Part shown: positions 1 through 5,907 of the stretch, in pieces
Position numbering within the stretch: the first letter of the stretch is position 1
Layout: each line of letters opens with the position of its first letter
Assembly (NCBI GenBank): GCA_944331725.1
Contig: CALVJE010000044.1
Location: 1-8,409 of the forward strand
Reading direction: 5' to 3'
Source of the DNA: an uncultured Bacilli bacterium
Lineage (GTDB): Bacteria; Bacillota_I; Bacilli_A; RF39; UBA660
Length of the DNA: 8,409 nucleotides
The notes under the pieces: model-generated
What the model was told of the DNA's origin: nothing
The model's database searches: none
Seen by the model: the letters and a program-made list of their open reading frames with translations, nothing else
Made by a program: the position numbers and the translations under genes

Positions 1-25
1 CTATATTAGAAGGAAGGTGTAGTAT

Positions 26-1162
26 ATGGCAACTAAAAGAGACTATTATGAAGTATTGGGTGTATCTAAAAGTGCTACTAAAGATGAGATAAAAAGTGCC
101 TTTAGAAAACTTGCTAAAAAGTATCACCCTGATATAAGTAAAGAAGAAAATGCTGAAGAGAAGTTTAAAGAAGTTCAAGAAGCATATTCTGTTCTTTCTG
201 ATGATAATAAACGTCGTCAATATGATCAATTTGGTCACGCAGGTGTTGGAGGAGCAGGAGCTGGTTCTGGTTTTGGCGGATTCAATGGTGCAGGATTTGG
301 TTTTGATGCAAGTGACTTAGGTGATATCTTTGATGACTTGTTTGGTGGTGGCTTTGGTTTTGGTGGATCTAGTAGAGGCCGTGGTAATAGAACAAGACGT
401 GGTAGTGATGTGTTAATGCAAGTAGAACTTACCTTTGAAGAAGCTATCTACGGGTGTGAGAAAGATTTTGATTTAGATGTTGTAACAGAATGTGATAAAT
501 GTAATGGTTTAGGTGGGTTCCACGAAGAGACTTGTAAAAGATGTCACGGTAGTGGTACTATAACTAGCGAACAAAGAACAATACTTGGTTCATTTATGAC
601 TAAAACTACTTGTCCAGAGTGTAATGGTACTGGTAAGACATATAAAGAAACTTGTAATAAATGTCGTGGTAAAGGACAAGTTAAATCTCATAAGATTATC
701 ACTGTAAGTGTTCCTAGTGGAATAGATAACGGTGAAAGATTAAGAGTACCAGGGAAAGGGCACGCTGGAGAAAATGGTGGTGCATCAGGAGATTTATATT
801 TAGAATTTCATATTAAAGAACATAAATTTTATGAACGAGATGGTCTTGATATTTATCTAGAAGTACCTATTAATATGGCTGAAGCAGCCCTTGGTTGTAA
901 AAAAGAAATACCTACAATTTATGGTAATGTTAAATTAAATATAGATAGTGGTACTGATAGTGGAGATAAACAAAGACTTAAAGGCAAAGGTATTAAAGAC
1001 TCTACTAGCAGAAGAGTTGGGGATATGTATGTTATCTTTAAAGTAGTTACTCCTAAGAAGTTATCAAGAGATCAAAAGAAATTATTTGAATCCCTTGCTA
1101 AAACTAACTTAGACGATAATGAAGTAGATAAATTTACAAAATTTACTAAAAATAATGATTAG
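26..1162 (+). CDS. dnaJ: Chaperone protein DnaJ (type I Hsp40)
   Basis: Cytosolic co-chaperone that binds unfolded proteins and stimulates the ATPase of DnaK. All type I parts are present in order. The J domain (about residues 5-70) carries the HPD tripeptide at 34-36. A Gly/Phe-rich linker follows (about 75-120). A zinc-binding domain (about 156-217) has four CxxCxGxG motifs, starting with CDKCNGLG and ending with CNKCRGKG. The C-terminal substrate-binding beta domains follow, with the usual [16 protein letters not shown] segment. At 378 residues it is of normal family length. The start is set by an AGAAGGAAGG ribosome site 8-9 bases upstream. In Firmicutes dnaJ usually follows grpE and dnaK, which would lie to the left of this window. 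A hairpin terminator begins at its stop codon, so it is probably the last gene of its transcript. No HrcA (CIRCE) operator is visible in the few bases upstream. Confidence 0.98.
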   Translation: MATKRDYYEVLGVSKSATKDEIKSAFRKLAKKYHPDISKEENAEEKFKEVQEAYSVLSDDNKRRQYDQFGHAGVGGAGAGSGFGGFNGAGFGFDASDLGDIFDDLFGGGFGFGGSSRGRGNRTRRGSDVLMQVELTFEEAIYGCEKDFDLDVVTECDKCNGLGGFHEETCKRCHGSGTITSEQRTILGSFMTKTTCPECNGTGKTYKETCNKCRGKGQVKSHKIITVSVPSGIDNGERLRVPGKGHAGENGGASGDLYLEFHIKEHKFYERDGLDIYLEVPINMAEAALGCKKEIPTIYGNVKLNIDSGTDSGDKQRLKGKGIKDSTSRRVGDMYVIFKVVTPKKLSRDQKKLFESLAKTNLDDNEVDKFTKFTKNND

Positions 1163-1194
1163 TATATAGTAATTACTATATGCTTTTTCTTTTT
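1162..1194 (+). terminator. Rho-independent terminator after dnaJ
   Basis: A perfect 18-bp A/T-rich palindrome (1164-1181) is extended by a U-G and a G-C pair to 1162-1183, then followed at once by a T-rich run (1184-1194). The stem starts on the last base of the dnaJ stop codon. The stem is weak in G+C but long, and it closely resembles the terminator at 2203-2237. Confidence 0.8.
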
Positions 1195-1213
1195 AAATTC
1201 GCTATTTGCGGGG

Positions 1214-1242
1214 TGTTATTTTAATATAAACAATGCTAAAAT
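1214..1242 (+). promoter_or_regulatory. Likely promoter of the XRE-CYTH gene
   Basis: An extended -10 element, TGC followed by TAAAAT (1237-1242), lies 27 bases before the proposed ATG. The -35 region (around 1214-1219, TGTTAT) is a poor match, as is common for extended -10 promoters. It lies just after the dnaJ terminator. Transcription starting near 1249 would exclude the upstream in-frame ATG at 1233. Confidence 0.45.
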
Positions 1243-1268
1243 GGTTACAAGCAAAGGAGATGTTATGT

Positions 1269-2153
1269 ATGAATCAAAAAAATATAGGCAATGTAATTGC
1301 TACTAAAAGAAAAGAAAAAAATATGACACAAAGAGAATTAGCAGATTTATTATTTGTTACTGATAAAACTGTATCTAGATGGGAAACTGGTGTATATATG
1401 CCAGATTTAAGTTTAATTCCTACTTTAGCAGAAGTTTTAGATATTTCTACTTATGAATTACTTACTGGAAATGAACAAACTAAAACTACTAATACTACAA
1501 ATAATGTTGAATCAGAAGTTCGTTATTATTACTCTTTAAGTGAAGAAGATAAAATCGTAGAATTTTTAAAAACTATGGATGATTTAAAGTATAAAGGAAA
1601 ATTCTATGAAAAAACTATACAATATGATCATCCTGTTCCTGAATATAGTTTTTATTCTAAAGAAATAGATGCTAGATTTAGAGTACGTATTACAGAAAAT
1701 AAAGAAACTAAGAAATGTATGATTAGTTACAAACAAAGAATGGGAAAAGTATCTTCTGATGAAATAAATACTGAAAAAGAAGTAGAAGTTACTATTAATC
1801 CTAATGAGTATGATAATCTAATATATCTATTAGAAGATGTTTTAAAATTAAAACTAATAGAAAGTTATGAACGTTATCGTTATGTTTTTAGTAATGATGA
1901 TGTAGAAATAGTAGTAGATCGTTATCCTTTTGCTATTGCTTTAGAAGTAGAAAATAAAAGTGCTGATAAAGATCCTAAAACTGTTATTCTATATTATTTA
2001 AATAAACTAGGACTTTCTTTAGAAGATTCTTATAAATTATCTTGGGATGATAAATATGAAGAACTATGTAAAGAAAATAATATTGAAAAATACTCTATAG
2101 TTGAATTCTCTAAAGAAATGCCAAAATATGTAGGACATTTATTTAAAAACTAA
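1269..2153 (+). CDS. XRE-family HTH protein fused to a CYTH domain
   Basis: A 294-residue two-domain protein. Residues 1-68 form a Cro/C1-type DNA-binding domain with the helix-turn-helix at about 21-41 (QRELADLL...TDKTVSRWETG). Residues about 80-230 look like a CYTH triphosphate-tunnel domain. I see an ExExR strand (E81, E83, R85), alternating R136/R138/R140, K155, E171 and E173, R202 and R204, E213 and D217, and E226 and E228, in the order expected for acidic and basic tunnel residues. CYTH proteins include class IV adenylate cyclases, thiamine triphosphatases and polyphosphate-acting enzymes; the substrate here cannot be told. I chose ATG 1269 because AAAGGAGA (1253-1260) sits 8 bases before it and the -10 element lies downstream of the in-frame ATG at 1233. 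The gene stands alone between two terminators. A plausible but unproven role is a transcription factor that senses or processes a triphosphate ligand. Confidence 0.82.
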   Translation: MNQKNIGNVIATKRKEKNMTQRELADLLFVTDKTVSRWETGVYMPDLSLIPTLAEVLDISTYELLTGNEQTKTTNTTNNVESEVRYYYSLSEEDKIVEFLKTMDDLKYKGKFYEKTIQYDHPVPEYSFYSKEIDARFRVRITENKETKKCMISYKQRMGKVSSDEINTEKEVEVTINPNEYDNLIYLLEDVLKLKLIESYERYRYVFSNDDVEIVVDRYPFAIALEVENKSADKDPKTVILYYLNKLGLSLEDSYKLSWDDKYEELCKENNIEKYSIVEFSKEMPKYVGHLFKN

Positions 2154-2202
2154 GTATATTTTGATTGCTTTTTAAACTAGTTAATTATCTTTATATGAAA
2201 AA

Positions 2203-2237
2203 GTATATAGTGTATGCTATATGCTTTTCTTTACTTT
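2203..2237 (+). terminator. Rho-independent terminator after the XRE-CYTH gene
   Basis: An 8-bp stem (GTATATAG with CTATATGC, one U-G pair) closes a 6-base loop at 2203-2224 and is followed by a T-rich run to about 2237. Its arms are nearly the same as those of the terminator after dnaJ. The T-run overlaps the -35 region of the next promoter. Confidence 0.78.
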
Positions 2238-2258
2238 TAAACTAAAATATGGTATAAT
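2230..2258 (+). promoter_or_regulatory. Sigma-A-type promoter of the helicase gene
   Basis: A perfect TATAAT -10 box (2253-2258) is preceded by TGG, giving an extended -10. TTTACT (2230-2235) sits 17 bases upstream as a fair -35 box. The start codon at 2285 lies 26 bases downstream, after an AGAGGGGGA ribosome site. Confidence 0.75.
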
Positions 2259-2284
2259 AGACACTGCTTAAGAGGGGGATATAT

Positions 2285-4282
2285 ATGAATATATGGAAAG
2301 AAGAATCTAAGTTTGATTATAAGTTGTATGCAGAAGTAGATACTTTTTTTGAAAATTTACATAAAAACGAAAATTTGGAATATCGAACAGTTCAACATAC
2401 TATGGCTTTAGATATAATAGATGCTATCAAGAATAAAGAAATATTATTAATGGAAGCAGGTGTAGGTAGTGGTAAATCCTGGGGATATTTGGTTCCTTTA
2501 CTTTATGCTAGTAAAAATAAAGAAGATTTTAAAGGTTTCTTAATTTCTACTTCTTCAATCGCTTTACAAGAACAGTTAAAAGCAGAAATAGAAAAATTAT
2601 CTAAAATGTTAGATATAAATATACCTATTACAATTGCTAAAGGACGTAATAATTTTATTTGTAAAAAACGTTTAGAAGATTATATTAAGTATCACGAAGA
2701 AAATGAAATTTTAAAAAGAATAAGAGAGAAAGTAAGTGCGGGTTTTATTGATAAAGAAAACTATCAAGATATTCCTAATTATATTTGGAAGAGAATAAAT
2801 ATTAATTATGTAAATTGTAATAATTGTATATATAAAAATACTTGTGGATATATGTTAAAACGTGAGAAATGGCCAAAGTCTAAGTATGTTATTTGTAATC
2901 ACGATTTACTTGTAGAATCTCTAAAAAGAGATAATAATGATTTGATTTTACAAGATCCCTCTATTTTAGTTGTAGATGAAGCTCATAATCTAGAAGATAA
3001 AATGAGAAATTCATATAAAAATAGTATTTCTAAAAGTAAATTAGAAGCTTTAATATTAAAAATTGATTTTATGATAAGTGATGATGATAATCTTGAAGAA
3101 TATGAAAATAATCCTATTATTGAAACTTTAAATAGAGTATTTAGAATGATAAGTACAAAAGCTAAATATAAGTATCGTAAAAATGCTAAAGAAGATATAG
3201 CTATTTTTGACGAAGAAACAAGTGGATTTGATATTACTTTATCTTTAAAAGAAGAAATAATTAAACTAAATGAAAAGTTAGATAACTTTATTTATGATGC
3301 TAGTCATTATAAATATTTAGATAAAAGATTAATTGGCTCTATTAATACTCTAAAGAGTTATGCAAGTGTTTTTAAAGACTTAATTAGTGATAATCCCCAA
3401 AACATATATTGGGTAAGCTTTTTAGCTAATACAAAAGATCATATAAACTTAGAATATGTTAGAAAAGATATACATAAAGAAGCTGCTAGACTTTTAAGTA
3501 ATAATAATTATGGTAAAGTGTTTACTTCTGCTACTATGACTACAGGAAGTAGTGATTATAGTTACTTTGTTAATAATTTAGGGCTTGATAGAATAAATGG
3601 TATTCCTATAATTAAAGAATATCCTGGAGAATCGCCTTTTGATTATGAAAATAATGCTCTTTTATATTTAAGTGATGATTGTATATCACCAAAAAGTTCA
3701 GATCACGAACTTTATTTAGATACTATCGCTAGTAAAGTTGAGGAATTAATTAATATTACGGAAGGTAGAAGTTTAGTATTATTTACATCAAAAGAAGATA
3801 TGAAAAAGGTATATAGAAAAATAAATATTAATAGTCATAACTTTAATATTATGTTACAAACAGATGATGTTAGTGCAGATGCTTTAAAAGAACGTTTTAA
3901 AGATGATGAAAGTTCTGTGTTATTTGCGACAGGATCATTTTTTGAAGGTATAGATATAAAAGGAGAAGCATTAGTAAATGTTATTATTACTAAATTACCT
4001 TTCCCTGTAGTTGATCCTATTATAGAAGAAAAAGCAAATAATTTTAAAGATGGATTTAATGAAGTATATTTACCAGAGATGATAATAAAATTAAAACAAG
4101 GAACAGGTAGATTAATTAGAAGTTCTACTGATAAAGGTGTTGTTTCAATACTTGATTCACGTTATAAAGACTATGAAGAGGTAATATTAGAATCTTTACC
4201 ATTTAAAAATGTTACTACTAATATTGAAGAAGTAAAAGATTTTTCTTCTAATAAATTAGGAATATCTAATGTGAAAAAATAG
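2285..4282 (+). CDS. dinG: DinG/XPD-family iron-sulfur DNA helicase
   Basis: A 665-residue superfamily 2 helicase of the XPD/DinG type, expected to unwind DNA 5'-3' with ATP and to act in repair or in resolving R-loops and replication blocks. Visible motifs are Walker A GVGSGKS (59-65), motif Ia region ISTSSIALQEQ (87-97), DEAH box (231-234), SATM motif III (415-418), GSFFEGID motif V (550-557) and QGTGRLIR motif VI (605-612). Between motifs Ia and II, Cys126, Cys178, Cys181 and Cys187 fit the four ligands of the 4Fe-4S cluster of this family. There is no N-terminal exonuclease domain, unlike Bacillus subtilis DinG, so it is closer in plan to the E. coli DinG/YoaA form. A strong promoter and an AGAGGGGGA ribosome site precede it. 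No hairpin terminator is visible between its stop and the T-box promoter, so some read-through into the next unit is possible. The exact DinG versus YoaA assignment is uncertain. Confidence 0.9.
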   Translation: MNIWKEESKFDYKLYAEVDTFFENLHKNENLEYRTVQHTMALDIIDAIKNKEILLMEAGVGSGKSWGYLVPLLYASKNKEDFKGFLISTSSIALQEQLKAEIEKLSKMLDINIPITIAKGRNNFICKKRLEDYIKYHEENEILKRIREKVSAGFIDKENYQDIPNYIWKRININYVNCNNCIYKNTCGYMLKREKWPKSKYVICNHDLLVESLKRDNNDLILQDPSILVVDEAHNLEDKMRNSYKNSISKSKLEALILKIDFMISDDDNLEEYENNPIIETLNRVFRMISTKAKYKYRKNAKEDIAIFDEETSGFDITLSLKEEIIKLNEKLDNFIYDASHYKYLDKRLIGSINTLKSYASVFKDLISDNPQNIYWVSFLANTKDHINLEYVRKDIHKEAARLLSNNNYGKVFTSATMTTGSSDYSYFVNNLGLDRINGIPIIKEYPGESPFDYENNALLYLSDDCISPKSSDHELYLDTIASKVEELINITEGRSLVLFTSKEDMKKVYRKININSHNFNIMLQTDDVSADALKERFKDDESSVLFATGSFFEGIDIKGEALVNVIITKLPFPVVDPIIEEKANNFKDGFNEVYLPEMIIKLKQGTGRLIRSSTDKGVVSILDSRYKDYEEVILESLPFKNVTTNIEEVKDFSSNKLGISNVKK

Positions 4283-4292
4283 TATAAAATAT

Positions 4293-4321
4293 TTGACAAT
4301 AAGCAATATTAATAGTAGAAT
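4293..4321 (+). promoter_or_regulatory. Consensus promoter of the T-box asnS operon
   Basis: TTGACA (4293-4298) is a perfect -35 box. It is separated by 17 bases from TAGAAT (4316-4321), a five-of-six -10 box. Transcription would begin near 4328, a few bases before the first strand of T-box stem I. It starts only 11 bases after the helicase stop codon. Confidence 0.85.
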
Positions 4322-4327
4322 TTAAAT

Positions 4328-4574
4328 ATATTTAAAGTGTTGATCGAAAGAAGTAACTATTTATAACTTTTATAGAGAGCTTGTGGTTGGTGGAAACAAG
4401 TAAAGATAAATAGTGAATAACATTCAGGAGCGCTTAAAGAAATTAAGTAGACTAAGCCGGTTAAACCGTTATCTTATAAAGTGATCATTTAATATGATAA
4501 TTTGGGTGGTACCGCGGAAAAGGCTAGTTTCGTCCCATAGTACTATAAGTATTATGGTATGGACTAGTCTTTTA
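4328..4574 (+). promoter_or_regulatory. T-box riboswitch, asparagine-specific
   Basis: A transcription-attenuating leader that senses uncharged tRNA. Stem I closes by pairing 4335-4341 with 4429-4435, and its middle by 4357-4364 with 4406-4413. Its apex carries the usual AGAGAGC and GGTTGGTGGAAACAAG elements. The specifier loop has AGTAA on one side (4352-4356) and TGAATAACA on the other. The specifier reads AAC (4419-4421, Asn) followed by A; one base register earlier reads AAT, also Asn. A short stem III (4484-4498) precedes the T-box GGGTGGTACCGCGG (4504-4517). The antiterminator partner CGTCCC is at 4531-4536. Uncharged tRNA-Asn should stabilise the antiterminator and allow transcription of everything downstream, which includes asnS. 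The base after TGG is T, which would pair as a wobble with the G discriminator usual in tRNA-Asn. Confidence 0.96.
4519..4574 (+). terminator. Leader terminator of the T-box
   Basis: The outer stem pairs AAGGCTAGT (4519-4527) with ACTAGTCTT (4563-4571). The inner stem pairs CCATAGTACT (4535-4544) with AGTATTATGG (4548-4557) around an ATA loop. A short T-rich end follows (TCTTTTATT). The CGTCCC stretch is shared with the antiterminator, giving the mutually exclusive folds expected of a T-box. Confidence 0.9.
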
Positions 4575-4614
4575 TTGTGAAACTATAACTATTTTGAGAG
4601 GAGCTAGCTAGAAA

Positions 4615-5535
4615 ATGAACGAAATGGTAAATGTAAAAGAATATTTAATTAGCTTAGGCTATAGTAATGAAAGTATAGAAAAAATCTTAGGTAATAATTC
4701 TTTAACTAATTTTAAAGAAGATACTTTGTTGATTCATATTAAAAACAATTATAATTTTTTCATTACATTTGGCTATAATCATAAAGATATACTAAAAATG
4801 ACCAAAACATTGCCAACTTTATATGGTTATAGTATAGAGAATATTAAACAAAAAATAGAAGATTTAATCTCTTTAGGATATAGTAAAAGCGATGTAATCA
4901 AAATGACCAAACTCTTGCCAGCTTTATATAGTCTGAGTATAGAGAATATTAAACAAAAAATAGAAGATTTAATTTCTTTAGGATATAGTAAAAGCGATGT
5001 AATAAAAATGACTAAAACATTGCCAGCTTTATATAGTCTGAGTATAGAAAATATTAAACAAAAAATAGATGATTTAATCTCTTTAGGATATAGTTGTGAA
5101 GATGTAATAAAAATGACTAAAACATTGCCAACTTTATTTGGTCTGAGTATAGAAAATATTAAACAAAAAATAGAAGATTTAATTTCTTTAGGATATAGTA
5201 AAAACGATGTAATAAAAATGACTAAAACATTGCCAACTTTATTTGGTCTGAGTATAGAAAATATTAAACAGAAAATTGAATTTTATAAAGAAATAAATTT
5301 AGAATTTATTATGGTTTGTGATACGAAAAATTTAATGCAAAGTATAGATTTGACTTATGCTAGATATGTTTTTTTTAAAGATAAGGGTATAGAGATAAAT
5401 AAAAATAATTACAAAAAATTATTTTATGGTGCTAAACGATTTGAAAAACAATATGGTATAGATAAAAGTACTTTGTTAGAAAAATATAATTATCAAGAAT
5501 ATAAGGAGAAAAAGGACAATGGAATATTTATTTAA
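4615..5535 (+). CDS. mTERF-like repeat protein A (5 modules)
   Basis: I do not know a named bacterial gene for this 306-residue protein. It is built as a degenerate cap repeat (residues 14-51), five tandem 35-residue helical repeats (52-226) and an 80-residue C-terminal domain (227-306). The repeat reads LGYS..DVIKMTK.LP.L, then three variable residues and SIENIKQKI. The proline at position 16 and the two-helix pattern resemble mTERF modules, which build a curved nucleic-acid-binding superhelix in organelle proteins. PPR, which also has 35-residue units, and TALE-like solenoids are alternatives that fit less well. No signal peptide or membrane segment is visible, so it is probably cytosolic. 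The start follows GAGAGGAG (4596-4603) at 11 bases. It is the first gene after the T-box terminator and so should respond to asparagine starvation. Its 3' end overlaps the next gene by 17 bases. The nucleic-acid-binding role is inferred only from the fold resemblance. Confidence 0.85.
   Translation: MNEMVNVKEYLISLGYSNESIEKILGNNSLTNFKEDTLLIHIKNNYNFFITFGYNHKDILKMTKTLPTLYGYSIENIKQKIEDLISLGYSKSDVIKMTKLLPALYSLSIENIKQKIEDLISLGYSKSDVIKMTKTLPALYSLSIENIKQKIDDLISLGYSCEDVIKMTKTLPTLFGLSIENIKQKIEDLISLGYSKNDVIKMTKTLPTLFGLSIENIKQKIEFYKEINLEFIMVCDTKNLMQSIDLTYARYVFFKDKGIEINKNNYKKLFYGAKRFEKQYGIDKSTLLEKYNYQEYKEKKDNGIFI
4768..5292 (+). repeat. Five tandem 105-bp coding repeats
   Basis: In-frame units start at 4768, 4873, 4978, 5083 and 5188. 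Most differences fall in codons 5-6, 14, 17 and 19-21 of the unit; the rest are mainly silent changes at codons 9, 12, 24 and 34. The first unit is the most divergent at its start, and the last changes into the C-terminal domain after codon 31. The period is an exact multiple of three, so gain or loss of units keeps the frame. Confidence 0.97.
5251..5503 (+). repeat. Direct repeat copy 1 (shared C-terminal domain)
   Basis: These 253 bases match 6634-6886 with four mismatches and no gaps by my reading. They cover the end of the last module and nearly all of the C-terminal domain of protein A. Three of the four mismatches change the residue (Tyr/Phe, Gly/Asp, Glu/Lys) and one is silent (AAG/AAA). 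Confidence 0.95.
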
Positions 5536-5905
5536 TTTAGGATTTAATGAAAATGAAATTAGAGATATAGTTTCTATTAATAGTGAAATTATAAATTTAA
5601 GTAGTGAGGAGATAAAAACATTAGTTGATATATTAGTAAATGTAGGATGTAAAGACTATCATATTAAAAATATAATAAATGCTAATCCTTACTATTTAAG
5701 TAGAAGTATTACTGATATTAGTGATCTTATTAAAAGATTATTATCATTAGGTATTGAACATTTAGAAACAACATTTGATAGTAATCCGTGGCTATTAAAT
5801 AAAGATGCTTATGAAATAGATGAATATATAAGGGATGAACAATCTAAAGGGTTAAACTTAGAAGATATAATTGATAGTATTGATAGTGGGATGATGGGAG
5901 AATAA
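5519..5905 (+). CDS. Small divergent mTERF-like repeat protein B
   Basis: A 128-residue protein with no name I recognise. Aligned by eye, it contains three diverged copies of the same 35-residue unit: residues 7-41 (LGFNENEIRDI...), 42-76 (VGCKDYHIKNI..., with the proline at unit position 16 and serine at 22 kept) and a 33-residue third copy at 77-109 with its proline in NPWLL. A short acidic tail follows (110-128). It lacks the C-terminal domain of its two neighbours, and its units differ greatly from each other, so it is the older or less homogenised family member. Its ATG lies inside the end of the previous gene, with AAGGAG (5503-5508) 10 bases upstream, which suggests translational coupling. 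The next gene starts two bases after its stop. It could be a stand-alone short solenoid or a partner of the neighbouring proteins. Confidence 0.8.
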   Translation: MEYLFNLGFNENEIRDIVSINSEIINLSSEEIKTLVDILVNVGCKDYHIKNIINANPYYLSRSITDISDLIKRLLSLGIEHLETTFDSNPWLLNKDAYEIDEYIRDEQSKGLNLEDIIDSIDSGMMGE

Positions 5906-5907
5906 AG

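Noticed and set aside
1233..1268. In-frame upstream ATG that would add 12 residues to the XRE-CYTH protein
   Set aside because: It has no ribosome site and lies before the likely -10 box, while ATG 1269 has AAAGGAGA at good spacing and gives the usual XRE N-terminus.
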